64,000 nt of DNA from Sycobia sp. Sy_11 (GCA_018907035.1 JACCIC010000098.1:1814501-1878500); one strand, 5' to 3'; shown: positions 36,981 through 50,506, counted from the stretch's first letter. Numbers and translations: made by a program. Notes: generated by a model not told the origin, from the sequence alone.

Positions 36981-39900
36981 CACCACTCCGCTCGCGAAAT
37001 ATGTGTAATTTCGTATATAAACGAAAGAATGATTTACATTGTTTTGACGAATTCCTGCTTGGTATGATTTATCGATCCGCAGAGATTTGTATATATATAT
37101 ATATTATATCGCGAGTTTTTTTGCAAATTAAAGATTATTATATATTCTGTGTGTGTTGCGTAGGGTGGAATTAATTATATAAATATCCAACGTTTTTAAT
37201 AATACTACAAGGCAAGCTTTTAAAGGTGCGAGTATGTGTGTGTGTGTGTGTGTGCGCGCGCGCGCGCGTGTGTGTTAGAAATATGCTCTTTCTATACATC
37301 GTCGTATTCACCCACACCCCATTTACTCCAGTTCGAATCCACATATCGTACATAATATGCCACTGGATGAGACTTACATTGAAAATGAGCGCTTAAATCG
37401 CGCCTCGTGCGAGCCGATATAGGGGGGGGGGCGGGTCGGAAAGAGCTTTAAAGCACTTTCCAAGCGCCCCGGGAACGAATTTTGACGAATCCATAACGTA
37501 TTATATATCATCTCTCTCTAAACATGCTCTAAACCTTCTTTAGCTCTCTAACACCCCCCCCCTTCCGACAACGCCGGCAACCAGGAACCTCCTCCGCATT
37601 GCGTTAACCTCGTCCCCGGCTCGCTCATCGTCGCGTTGGTCGACCAGTAATTACGCGCAATTAACGAAGAACAAAAAAAACAAAAAAAAAAACAAAAAAA
37701 AAACATTATGAATTACCATTAAATCCGCCGATTCAGCGGGCCGCGGGATGTGCGAGGGAACCGACGGGGAATAACTGTATAATACATTGATCATCGCGCG
37801 AGAGCCGAAACCCGATCTCAAAAGTAGTATATGATGCGCACGGCGTTGCCTTCTCTACCATTGTTTCTCTTTCACCGTTAATGGGGGCCTACGGAGACGA
37901 GTATGGGGTGAGAAGACAAGCGAGCGATACAGAGAGAGAGGGAGATAGAGAGAGAGACGATTATGTACATTGAATGATTGATAAAGAAAGACGGGAGACT
38001 GGCGGCCGGCCTAGCCTCAGCTCCTCCGACGAGCGAGAGACCGCATCCGTATGTGCGGCGCGAATCGCTTGCTCCGTTACGTTTCCCCGTGTCGAAACTC
38101 GCGGGGCGCTAGCCATCGTTTGTTTCTTTCTTCCTAGCCTTTTTCCTTTTGCATACTGCTCCCAAAAATTTTTTTCCCCCGTCGTTTCCATATCAAAGAT
38201 ATACGTATATATGTATAGGTAGAAAAGTCCCGGCAAAACGAAGAGATGGAACGAAAGACCGGATAGGACCTTGCGCGTATAGTAGATTGAAAGAAAATAG
38301 GGTAAAAGCCCATTGTATTTGATTGTTTTTTTTTTGTTTTTGTCCTTTGTAGGCACGTGGGATAATCATTCAATTGTCTTACAATTATTTCAGAAATCGA
38401 AATGTGGCAAAAAAAAAAAAAAATGATTAATTAAAGTAACATAATGACGGTCGAACAATTTGATAACGCTTAATTATTGTGATAAAAAAAACACATAATA
38501 ATATTAATAATAATAACAATAAATCTAAAAATGCTAAATTTGTTCGAAATTATTTTCAATCTAAAATCATTTTTCCCCTCAAAGTCACAATAACCTTCTT
38601 TCTGTATATATAATATACCGTACTAAATTGAATTTGTGTTTATGTATACGTAAATAAATAGTAAATATCGCTGGGGACGTCGATCGAAAGCCGCGACTTT
38701 CGAAAGAAAAGTTATGTGTGTGTGTGTGTGTGTGTGTGTGTTTGGATATACCATTGTCAGGGAAAATTCTTCGAAAATTCTTGGAGATCGCAGCATTTTA
38801 TTATTGAACCATAAACTAGCGTAAAAAGGCCACTTCTGTGTTGTACTTACACCGATTGACCACTATATTTTAGTCAAGTTGAAAGTCAAAATTTCTTTCT
38901 CTTACCCAAACCCCCCCCTCTTAAGTTGATATAACATATTCGACACGCTAGAGCGGCATCGATGGCGAGAGAACGAGGCAATTTTTCTCATTGCCAAAGT
39001 TACGTACGGCTGATCCATTCGACGCGAAGATGAATCGGCGTCCTTGCCGTTAAATACAAGTTATCGGTAATTCGCTACATTCTATGTGAAAATCTTCCAT
39101 CTATAATGTAACGCATATGCTATATGAGCATAGGCTATCAATTGAATATATATATATATATAACTGAAAAACCGTTTTAAAAGTCGTGAGATAATTATAA
39201 TAGTCAAATGTTGCTGGATACCGATTGCTTCCAATAATTTACGTCTCAGGGTAAAGGGACAATGAACTTTTCTGACACGTACTTTGACCAGAGACGGCAT
39301 TTTTTCTTTCTCTTAAACAAGGTTGCCACATTGTTACAATAGATAGGAAATAGTTTGCGTTTTGATAGAGCGCAAAATTTGAGCGGGTTCTCAGAATGAG
39401 AAACAGAGAGCTTTCAAGTTTCATTCTCAGAAGACGCTTACGTTTGAATGTCAAATTTTGCCATTTATTTATTTATTTATTATTTGTTTTTGTTTTTTTT
39501 TTTTTTTTTTGCAATTTCGATTACTCGTAATATGGCAATTCTTCAACATTTTGGACATATTCGAAATCACACTCTCCGCTGAGAATTGATTAGTCGGTTC
39601 CAATGATTTTGGAGCCGAAAGTTTTGACGGTTAAACGAGAGGGCCCTTTCGCAATAAACTTTCGACCCTTTTCTATATCAGATTTCGACTGTATCCACGT
39701 TGGTTTTGGGTCGACGATACTTTTGCGATACTGATTTATCGATTCTACTCCAGTCAAAACGTCATTTTCAGCAGAATTTTAGGAGCATCCGGGTATTTTT
39801 CACGCCGAATCATCGTGAATTACGATTTTACCAATTATCTACTTAAAAAGAAAAACAAAAAAAAAAAAAACTTCAAATAGACGCAACTCCGACGGGCTAA

Positions 39901-40156
39901 CCTTGAAAGTCCTTGTTTTTTCCCCGAAACGGCCTGGCACGGCTGGGACAAAAAAATTTTCGTCATGCGACATATCGAGCCCTTCCCAAATTTCCTGCGA
40001 ACAGCCAGACAAATAACTCTCTGCTTCATAATGAGAGAGAACGATGGAAAAAAACTTTTTCTACCTAGTCGTGTAGCGCGTTCCATTGAAAAAAAAAATC
40101 GCATTTACGACGATAACTTTTTCATTTAAAAATCCGGCGCAATGACACGAGGCTCT

Positions 40157-40157
<1 letters not shown>

Positions 40158-40221
<64 letters not shown>
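40158..40221. repeat. TA microsatellite
   Basis: About 50 bp of TA, then TATG and more TA, just downstream (- strand) of the candidate distal first exon donor. Confidence 0.95.
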
Positions 40222-40222
<1 letters not shown>

Positions 40223-40260
40223 CATACACACACATGACATTATTATTACTACACACTCAC

Positions 40261-40495
40261 ATTTGGACTTGAGCCTCCTGAGAAATTTGCAGATCTTCTT
40301 GTACGCGGTGTCGGCGCCCTTGTCGCCGAGCTCGATCGTGCTCTGGTGCGCCTCGTGTATCAGCAGGGCGGCCGGCTTCCTCGCGCCGGCCGCCGCTGCC
40401 CCGCCGCCGCGACCGCCGGCCACCCTCGGCCTGTCCGACGGATAGCGCCAGCACTGCCTGGGCTCCGACCAGTCCAGCACGCTGGCCAGCGACAT
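40261..40495 (-). CDS. Candidate first coding exon, probable distal alternative N-terminus of sgg
   Basis: ATG at 40495-40493 opens 78 codons beginning MSLASVLDWSEPRQCWRYPS, with a Gly/Ala-rich middle, then IHEAHQSTIELGDKGADTAY and KKICKFLRRLKSK. It ends AAAT before GTGAGT (GT at 40260-40259), phase 1. The exon is strongly GC-rich and codon-like, while flanks are AT repeats. Its phase suits the sgg common exon ([11 protein letters not shown]). No coding exon between is evident, but it could instead start a different gene nested upstream. I do not recognise the peptide. The basic helix-like end KKICKFLRRLKSK is its most distinctive part. Confidence 0.5.
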
Positions 40496-41018
40496 TTAGG
40501 CGTATTTACGTTAACGAATGATGGGCGCGCGCGGGCGCTCGTGGGGCCTGTCGTGTACGTATACCTGTTTGCGGGCGTATACTAGTGTATATATATGTAT
40601 ATATATATATATAGAAATGTAATAATGCACGCGCGGACGAGAGGTCGCAGGCAGGATTTTGTTTTCTTTTTCGTCTTCTTCTTCGTTTGTTTAATACGTC
40701 CACTACACGTACGTGTATTATCTTTGTCGGCGACACACGCGATACACTGAGGGGGAGGGGAGCACAGACACACACGCACACACACTCGCGCGCGCTCACG
40801 CACTGTAAAATTTTCGGACGGCTGTTCTATGTATGTATCTTTATATATCTATTAATACTGTACCGTGCCCTCGTGCGACAAGGGGGTGTTCGTTACATAC
40901 GAGTCGGCGAACTCGCCAATCGCCATCCCCCTGATGATAAGGGCGGGGGTGTGATGATAGAGATGCACACCGCAAACGCGTTATTGTTATATAATAATAC
41001 TGTAGTTTTCTATATGTG

Positions 41019-41073
<55 letters not shown>

Positions 41074-41100
41074 ACACACGATATGTCTTATTTTTTATAG
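40496..41100. promoter_or_regulatory. Candidate divergent promoter region
   Basis: This CpG-containing, mixed-composition segment separates a - strand ATG exon (ending at 40495) from a + strand exon (from 41101). It contains CGCGCGC and CACACA stretches, a TA run at 40589-40613, and the TA tract 41024-41071. No TATA box or initiator can be assigned. Confidence 0.2.
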
Positions 41101-41196
41101 GCTCCGAGGAGCGCGCCAAGAGCGAGATGGACCCCGCATCCTCCCTTGTCTCTTTCACGGCTAATATACCCTGGAAAGAGACGCTCGCGGATATAG
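41101..41196 (+). CDS. Possible + strand coding exon of an unidentified gene
   Basis: A pyrimidine-rich TTATTTTTTATAG acceptor precedes 96 nt that read SEERAKSEMDPASSLVSFTA, NIPWKETLADI after a split codon, then G before GTATAT (GT at 41197-41198). It is phase 1 at both ends and open throughout. An internal ATG with a fair context (GCGAGATGG) could start translation at MDPASSLVSF. I do not recognise the protein and found no partner exon, so it may be an initial exon of a gene extending right or a chance open stretch. Confidence 0.3.
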   Translation, partial: APRSAPRARWTPHPPLSLSRLIYPGKRRSRI

Positions 41197-41455
41197 GTAT
41201 ATGATTCACAAATTGTCGATGGGATATATATAATCTTGAAAGAGAGCGATCAACCGCCAATACACCGAATAATATCAATGTTATGTTACTTATTGGCTGC
41301 GCGTATGTGGTATTTATATATATATGCATGTACATGCACGAGCGCGCGACCACCAACGCGGAGCGCTCCCGGCGTGCGACTGACTGAGAGCGGGCCGCGA
41401 GCAAGGCGCGATCGTACCGAGCCCGGCTCTCCCTCTCCCTCACGCCCTCTCTCTC

Positions 41456-41498
<43 letters not shown>

Positions 41499-41585
41499 CT
41501 ATCTATCCACGGCATTCTCGCAGAGCTCCTCCCACCCGCGAAAGCGAAAGAGATACACACACGCTGCATACATATACTTTGCGGT

Positions 41586-41634
<49 letters not shown>

Positions 41635-42872
41635 ATAGAGGGAATAGAAGAGGAGAGCTTCGATAAGCTTTATACCCGAGAATGTACGGGATGGAATGGG
41701 TGAGGGGTGGACCGATATTATATGCGCAAATAGCATTGTGCACAAGCACGCACGCACGCACGCGCGCGCGCACACACACCTACAGTCTCGTTCCTTTATA
41801 CTTTAATATAATTTACTTTCTTTCATGCGTTTTTTGCTCTCTCTCTCTCGCCGCGCACGCACATACGCGCATCATCAGTTTTCGGGAGGAAGATATTATA
41901 TGTGTATATGTGTATATGCATATGTGTATATATATATATAAAGAAAGAGAGAGCAAGAGATCAGAGAGATAGACGAGAACAGTAGGGAGACTTTAGGATG
42001 GAGCGGGAAGAGGAAAGACACGCTACCGATGCGCAGACGAAGCACGTAATAGAGCAAAGTAGAACTTCTTAATCATGTGTGCTCTCTCTCTCTTTCTCTC
42101 TCCCTCTCTCCTCCTCCCACCCTCTCTCTCTCTCTCCCCCCTTGCAACAAGTGTGCGAAGTAAAACGGAACGCGTGCGAGTCCGCAAACTATTATACAGA
42201 CGGGCATTCGCACTCTCCGGCGAGTTGTGCAGATACAATTTTTTTTTTATCAAGTCGTACGATGCATGCGTTAAAAATAGAAGCAGTGTTATATATATAT
42301 ATATATATATACACACACGACGCTGGTCGAAACTTGTTTTTAAATTGTATATTTTACATATATGTTGATAAGGATAATAACAATATTAATTAGTTCAGAT
42401 CATGATCGATCCTATTTTTGAGATATAATCAAATGCCAAAATGTAAGCGAACATTTCAGAATGAACCATTGACATTAGAAATTACAACAAAAAAAAGCTT
42501 CGTTTTACTATGTACGACAACATTATACCGGGCACCTTGTTATTGGTAATATTTACTCCAAAAATTTTTTTCTCCCCATATATTCCGCGCAGCAAATGAT
42601 GCAAATAGACTTACGATTTCAGGGCACAATCATTATTTATGATCGTGGCAAAAATTACGAAATTATCAGCGAACAAAAGTCTCAAGTACAGGATCGTATA
42701 CAATAGAATTTTTTTGTTTATTTGCGAATCCCGAAACATGAATCAGTCGCGAAAACCGCTCCCGCGCTCTAAATTGAGAAAATTTATCATAATGAGACGG
42801 AGAATAAGAGAATAAATTCTGTATAGTCAGTGAATATATATATATATATATAGTGATGAGATCTAAAAATAA

Positions 42873-42923
<51 letters not shown>

Positions 42924-43191
42924 TACATAATTTATTGGCATATTACATAAGTCTCACACAATTAACAGATATGTGTATATAGTAATAATCTTCGAAGGAA
43001 TGTTTTTTCTACCAGTGTGTTTCTCTCTCTCTCTCTCTCTCTCCCTCTAAAACTATTCGAATGCAAATTGAGTTATTTTAAAGACCGCTGTACTGTAGTG
43101 TTCGTTGCCGTCGGCACCGCCACCGAGTTTCCGACAATACACGCTGTTTAAAATTAATGGAGTCACGACAAAATATTATGTAATTCTCTAA

Positions 43192-43252
<61 letters not shown>

Positions 43253-45661
43253 CTGATATAATGAATCCGTTTTATTCCAAAATGAAAGAAATTTACAAGC
43301 GCCAATAAATTGTTCAAATTTCGATAGATTTATGCATACATTTTTACTCAAACATTAATACGAGATTTTCGTTGTGCCGACAATTTGTTGGTTGATATAT
43401 TTTTAACGGCGTAACGAATTTAGCAAGCTAACTGCAAAGTCGCGTATAAGTTGAAAAAAGTACAACTACGACTTGGAAAAAATAATAGATTATTTTTCTT
43501 TCGAATGAATCGAATGAAGAGATCGGATTTTTCGTTGATAAAAAAAAAAAAAAGATGCACAGTGCTGAGCTTCTGGATTTCATACGCAAAACCTCCTTTT
43601 GGTAACATTACCGACAGTCCACCTAATGTGGAAATGAAGACGTAAATAGAATAATGAACGTGCTAACGACTGAAAAAAGAAGGAAAAAAAAATCAAATTC
43701 CATTATATAAAAAAATACATGTTTTATCGAATGAGAGAGAGCGAGAGTGAGAAATAGAGAGAGTGGGTGAGGGAGGGGGGCGTGCGCGATATTAATAAGC
43801 ATTTTTCTCTCGGCATTATCGCGCATCATTAAAATAAACAGGATGGCATTGAATAATGCCGAGCTCTAATTACGCTCTTAAAGTAAATCGGTGCGTAGCG
43901 TATGCTCGATCGCGTCGCGGCGCGCGCGCGGTAAATAGAAGTGCGATCGTCGATGTGCGGAAAAATTCCTTGCGAAAAATCTGCATTATTATACGTGTAA
44001 TTCAGCTCTTCTAACGCTGCTCTGATTTTTCAATTTTAGCTATATATATATATATATAAACATGTTTACGCATTAAGCTATTTGGTATAATGATATACGG
44101 ACCGACAGATCTCGGAATTTGCAAATTCGCTATTTGATAGAGATAAAAAAAAGAAAAAGATGAGAAAAACAAAAGCAAAAAAAAAAAAAACGATAAAACT
44201 GAGTCATGCCAGGGAATGAGAGACAAAATGCACTTATTGGGCTTTTTTTCTTTAATGACATAATGAATACGAGGACTGGCAATAATGGCAGTAGATTTAA
44301 TAATTTTATGATTAATTAATTGTCTTTGCTATAAATCTTGACACTATACTTGCAATGATTGTTTTAACCTTTTTCAATCCAAGCAGATTTCAATAAACAC
44401 GGTGTAACCCGGCTCCGCGCGTTTTTTAAACATCTATTAGCGTATACTTTTAGCAATAATCGAAAGAATTGAGATTGTGTGATAATTGGAACAAGAAAAA
44501 AAATTCATATTATATTCTACGATATGGGCGTAAAATGCGAATTCACAATCACGTACTAAACGATAGCCTTGGAACTACACCGATCGACACAAGAGTGTTA
44601 AGTAAATCAATTTGATCTCTTTCACAGCTCTGGGGGGGTGGGGGCATAAAATTTTATTTTACGCACTGATGCCGTACCGCATTTTAATCTCACCGTTGGT
44701 AAGGTGTAAAATTTTTTGTTTTCAAAACATTTAAATTATAGTCAGATACGTATATACTTTGATTGTGGAATTACTTTAAGCGTTTAATGTACTTGCTCGG
44801 TGCAAAGGTAAGGTAGTTGGAAATGACGATCATTTCCTGAATTAACTGCAACGTCAAAAAAATCTCCTCGATCGGGCGTTACGAGCATTCGTTCGTTCCC
44901 CCTGCCCATTCGAATGAAACTGCTAAAAAATTTACATGCATAAAGAACTCGCGATGGTCTCGATGCAAATCGAGTCGTAACAAGAAAGAAGAGGGGGGGG
45001 GCGGAAAGCCTAAATCATTCCATTGACCTTGCGAGCACGCAACAGCCCTAATCTATGACGACAGGTACCGTAGCGCATACATATATATATGTATAAAAGT
45101 GTTCGATCAATATATGATATACCGCATCGTATCGCGGCGATATTACTTTATTAATTAGGTTAACCGATATGAAAAGTTGGTTAAGGCTGCGCGAAAAACG
45201 AAGAGAGAAAGAGGAATTGACGAATCGAAATGTCGCGAGAGTCATATTATATATAACAAGGATAAACCGCGTCGGCGTTTATATACTTGGAAAGGCTATC
45301 GGCTATCGAGGATTTTTATTGAGCGAGTCCTATTAGAACTTGGTCACACGTATCATTTCATAGATAAAACTTAACCTATATAATACGAATGTCTTTTCGG
45401 AAAAATTCTTTGGGTTGAGCGCGAAAAAAAAAAACTCTGACCCTTCCGTCTCGAGTACATGATACGGATACGCGGGGCGATATCGCTCTGTTTCAACGAT
45501 TATCCGGCTTTTCCTCCGGACGTCGACCAAGTATTAAAAATAAAAAAAAAAAATAATAAAAAAAATGCTAAAAACGTTAAGAGTAAAAGTATTTTTGTTA
45601 AAGCATGAAAATCCACCAGCTTATTGCTGCTGCGCAGCTATTTTATCAATTGCGTTTGATC

Positions 45662-45715
<54 letters not shown>

Positions 45716-46540
45716 ACACGCGCCGTAAAATGTGCGACAATTAAGGCTATAAATATCTCTCTCTCTCTCCTCTATTAACATCACCATACCTCTACAGATG
45801 TATGTCAGCCATATCGAGAACTATATATACATCCTAATGAACTTCGCAGAGCAAAAAGGAAATACAAGCGTGATTAAAGGGGGGGGAGGGGGAATGTTAC
45901 TTCGCCCCTCCCGCTCCCTCCTCTAACTCTCCTTCCTCTATAATATAGCTTTCGCTTCCGATGTCAATATGCGCTCGAGCGAATAACGCGGATGTATTTA
46001 AAGCACCCCCCCCGCGGTTATAAATACAGGAAAGCCGTATAGATATCGTGGGATTTGTGTCTATATATGTGGGTGTGTGTGTGTACGCGCGTATATGTGT
46101 TATATACATACTCGCGTCTATTACAACCATGTCGCATTTACGTAGTGGAAAATCATCAGCGAATATGTATATAGGAAAACTACGAAGTTCACCGTGAAAT
46201 ATACAGACGCGGAGGAGCCGACCTTCGTTTGATCACATTTTCTTTTTTTATCTAACAATAAATGTATATCAGATTTATTTTTAAATTAGTACTTTCTTCT
46301 TTTAATGCTTGTAATACGCTCTAAGCCGACTTATAATTTTTTTTATTGTAACACAGTTCAATTAAGAACCCTCTCTTTCTATTATACTTTCTGGATTATT
46401 TATGAATTGTAGATTATGCCGATGATGAACTTCAGAGCCGTCGCAGAGATTTCTATATTTGAGCAAGCTTATACAAACTGAAATTGTCTTCATTTCCGAG
46501 CTCCTTGTCGCCGCTAATAATGTCTTCTATTTACAAATTA
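41197..46540. other. Non-coding stretch rich in microsatellites
   Basis: The region holds CT (41446-41493, 42079-42140), TA (41593-41632, 42875-42920, 43197-43250, 45666-45713), mixed CG/CA tracts near 41750-41780, and poly-G/C runs. No exon with convincing splice sites was seen on either strand. Confidence 0.55.
43197..43250. repeat. TA microsatellite
   Basis: About 53 bp of uninterrupted TA repeat. Confidence 0.95.
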
Positions 46541-46549
46541 TCATAAAAT

Positions 46550-47610
46550 CCCGAGGAATATATTAAGGGGAAAAAGGGATGAAAATAACGCGATACGTAA
46601 TTCTACGATCGTTAACCTCATACTGCGATGACGAGTTCGCAAATAGAAGTTGAACGAGATATAAGAATGAGGAAGGGAGGAATAGGAAGTCCAGGAATGG
46701 AAGGAACGATACTCGCATTCCATTAATTATTTTCACAATATTGGCACAAACACGAAAAAAATGAGAGCTTGAGAATTGAAGTGAACCAGGCTCTCATTCC
46801 CAATTGTTTCCTACAATCGTCCATCTTTTGACAATCAATTTTGGCATCAATTTTCAATTTATAACGCATTCAGGTTAATTTTCATTTCCTTCCATTCTTT
46901 GAGTTACCATTGCAATTCGTGAGGCCATAGGCCTCAAGACGCAAAAAGGGATAAAACTCGAGGAATCGAAGGAATAAGACTCGTATTCATAAAGATAATA
47001 TAGCTATCATATGTTGGTATTTATATGTCTGTTAACCTCGATCTGTTACAAATTGAAAATTTGTACATTGACAGATTAGGAATAAATTGGGAATACGAGC
47101 GGCTTGATCCTTCCATTCTGCTTTGTGTACGAGTTCCACACTTCTGTATATCTGTTTTTCCCGTTAACCTTCGAATATCAATTTTGTGGACACATTGAGG
47201 TTGATAGTTGACAGACATATATAGAAATACGAGACTGGTCCCTAGTCTTGTTCCTTTCATTTTTACAGTTCTCATTCCTACTTAAGAATTAGACTTAATC
47301 CTATAATATCTTTGGTTTATGTCTGTCAAGACAGAAATTTTCAACTTTTTAACACATTGAGTTTGACACTTGGTCGATGTATAGGAATAAGATTTTTGTT
47401 CTTTCCACTCCTCGTGTTCCCATTCTATGGAAGAACTCCTGTTTCTATTGTATTCCTATATCAGCCACCCTTAACATTTGAAATTTCTGAAGACATTGAG
47501 ACTGAGAGGCACACACACACACGCGCGCGCGCACCCGCGCACACACACATATTTCTTTCATTCCTTGAGTTTTCAGTCTTTTTCGTATAAGGCTGTCTTA
47601 GGCTCCAAAT
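46550..47610. repeat. Cluster of diverged repeat units
   Basis: A degenerate unit recurs: an ACATTGAG-like word (about 46864, 47065, 47192, 47354, 47493), then 20-60 bp later a word like TTCCTTTCATTCCTTGAGTT (about 46886, 47109, 47248, 47398, 47549). GTTAACCT-like words lie between. Spacing is irregular, about 125-200 bp. Inverted copies also occur; for example ATATGTCTGTTAACCTC near 47023 is mirrored near 47190-47222. It reads as an old satellite or minisatellite, or a repetitive transposon end. The last unit is interrupted by a CA/CG tract at about 47511-47548. Confidence 0.6.
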
Positions 47611-48954
47611 AAAAAACTTAGGAATTCCCCAATACGGTTTATTACGTTTAATTCATTGCGAATGCTGTATTCATTGAAATTTTTTCATTAAGAAATAAGA
47701 CAGCATATAAAAGTTGATTCATTTAAATATGGCTGAACCTTCTATTTGTAAAAAAAATGCTTGTCTTATCAAAATATGTTTTATAAAATACGCCTAAAAT
47801 TTATACAAAATTGTACACGTAATGGATGTATATATAGCTGTCCAAATAATAATGTGGACACTAATTTTAATTCAGCAAGTACTGTAAGCCGTTCATATCT
47901 TTGATACCGCTGATATCTTTCAGCTACCCCCCCCTCTCTCAGTCACTCACTCTATTTATGCATAGACACACCGAATTTACTCTAAAGAAATAACACACAC
48001 GCGTGCGCGCGCGCGCAACGAGCGAGAAAGAGAGAGTATATAGTATATAAATATTACCAATGCCATTCAATAGAAATAATCTCAACGTTGCTCGTTCCAA
48101 TCAAAAGTATTCCGCGCGCGCACCGCGTCGATGCGGTTCGAACGCAAAAAAAAAAAAAAAAAAAAAAAAAAATAATCCATACCCGACCCGATGCCGATAT
48201 CTTACACAATCTATATAATACATGTCCGATCAGCGAGCGCCGATGATGCACGCGACCCCAGCGCGCGGTTTACGGTCCGCGCGAGGTGACGCTCGGCCTG
48301 CACGCAACACCGTCTCCACCTCTGTCTCTCTCTCTCTCTCTCTCCCTGTACGCGCGCGTGTGTGCGCGGATATTTGCCGGCGATACCGCAGAGCTCTGAG
48401 CGCTGACGCCATAGGCAGGTAGGATGGATTTACGCGACGACAAGGTGCACGGACTCGTTAATGCGCACCGACGCACACGCCCGACCATTAAATGCACATA
48501 GACGTGCTCGAAGGCACGTAGATGATTTTCCATATAGGAAGTGATTCCGATCATCAGCCCCCCCCCCCGCCGCTCCCATCGCTCCATTCATAATCCGACT
48601 CTGCATACAGCATTAGCTTAAATTCATTTCTTAGATTTTCGTCCCAAGATCTTCTTAAATTATAATATCCTACAATCTAACGTTGACCTGAGAAAAATCA
48701 TTTTTTTTTTGTCAGCTAGTCCGTTAGTGTTTTTCAAGACCCTTTACGCGCTCGTAATTGTTATTTAGTTTTTCATTAATTATTCACTTAAATTCTACAA
48801 TATAGTTATTTTTCTGGCTAAGTAAACTAAGTATACATATACAACGATGATGATAAAATCAACGTTTAGATAAAGAATTCGACTGTTCTATGGATTAATT
48901 CTGTTTACAAATAGGATTTCATAATATACCGAGCCACTCGGAACTACTACGTAA

Positions 48955-48976
48955 TTATATATATATTATATTATAT

Positions 48977-49033
<57 letters not shown>
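48955..49033. repeat. TA/TATATTA repeat tract
   Basis: Several TATAT units including TTATA steps are followed by about 50 bp of pure AT repeat. Confidence 0.9.
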
Positions 49034-49036
<3 letters not shown>

Positions 49037-50425
49037 AATCGCGGACAAGTGTTCTCCCTCATTTATTGAATGAGGCGCGACGAACTCCCTATGTTCATTT
49101 GTCGAAATTTCTAAAACTTTATAAATTAGGAATAAAGCGGGAACCAAAAAAAAAAAAAAAAAAAAAAAAAAACGAAGAACGAAAAATAACGATAAACCAG
49201 CCGTATACGCGTGAAATAATCTCGTCAACGGCGGGGCTTTCGACAAATTCTGATATCGTGTATCAAGATGACGAGTAGATTGATTATCACGTGCGCGCTA
49301 CGCGCTCGCTGTAGACACCTTTATCGAGAAATTTTTCCACTCAGAAATATATTATTCAATGATAGGCGGTGTGCAGGTGTGTGCGTGTGTATGTGTCTAT
49401 GTGTGATTTAAAAAGTACTAATAATAATATCTCGTTCCAACTCCAGACACAAAATCCTAATATAATCTGTAATGTAATTGCCGATACGTGCAGACAAAAG
49501 TGAATAAATTTAATATCGGTTATTATTAATCTCTTGATTTAACAGCTGTGTAAACTTTGACGCTTTTTTTTTTTTTTTAGGAAGTACAACTGTCATATAT
49601 CGTTGTATATTTAATCGAAGATATGTATATGTACACTGGAGTCCCCTCGAATTTTTTTTGGAGCATCGATGGCATTGTTAAAACAATGACGATCACGGCC
49701 TCTCTTTCTTTAAATTTTTAAGGGAGGGGAGAGCGACAGAGAGTGAGAGAGAGAGAGAGAGACGGACTCTGGTACAGCTTCACTGCTTCAGACGTCTTAC
49801 ATTGTGTGACGTATGAGGGAGTCAGCGATCGATCAACGAACCGTCACACCTCGCGTCACACTCGGTTGCCTACGTCAAGTGTGCACCCCTTCCTCCCCCA
49901 GCTGTAGCCCTGCGTCGCGCGATCATCCGACTCTTCTCATTCTTTTATACTTTATCGACTCTTCCTCTTTCTCTTTTATGCTTTGTAGAACGCGTTCGAA
50001 AGTCGCCCCGTCCGTCTCTCTCTCTCTCTCTCTCTCTCTCGTAGCCGAGCTTCTTCACGGTCTATTGTGTCGCGCTGAAATAAGTTGGAGAAGGGGGGGG
50101 GAGGTGAGGGGGAAAGATCTCGACGACGGATAATTATTATTCAGGAGCTTATTTCCCCTCCCGCCCATCCACCGTCGGGTTCACCGTCGACTAAACTTAC
50201 CTCTGTGCTTATCGAGAAAGGGAATAAAGGGGGGGGTGGGGATAAAAGCCGCGTATACGCTAGAGCGAAACAGGAGAGAGGAAGAGGGAGAGACAGAGAC
50301 AGAGAGCGTGCGGGCTGCATCGTATGTGGAAGTACTCGAGAGCAATAGGGAAGTGGGAATGAAGCCATATCCGGGATATGCGGAGCATTTTTATAGCATA
50401 GGAGAAGAGGCAGGGAAGGAGGAAG

Positions 50426-50429
<4 letters not shown>

Positions 50430-50502
<73 letters not shown>
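50430..50502. repeat. GA microsatellite
   Basis: About 36 GA units. On the - strand it is a CT tract upstream of a strong donor-like site at 50201. Confidence 0.95.

Positions 50503-50506
<4 letters not shown>

Larger units (their letters stand above)
32205..40260. other. Long non-coding stretch, no secure gene
   Basis: TA tracts (33522-33570, 34271-34313, 36677-36723), GT/GC tracts (33606-33650, 37235-37275), CT tracts (33163-33184, 36893-36980), poly-A/T and poly-C/G runs occupy much of this region. Open frames of about 60-175 codons occur but are largely translated microsatellite. A 108-codon frame at 35872-36198 is non-repetitive and hydrophobic but matches nothing I know and is expected by chance. 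If the 40-kb exon is an sgg first exon, this is sgg intron. Confidence 0.55.

Noticed and set aside
37320..37345. GTTCGAATCC resembling a tRNA B box
   Set aside because: No A box or cloverleaf pairing upstream. No tRNA is supported anywhere in the window.
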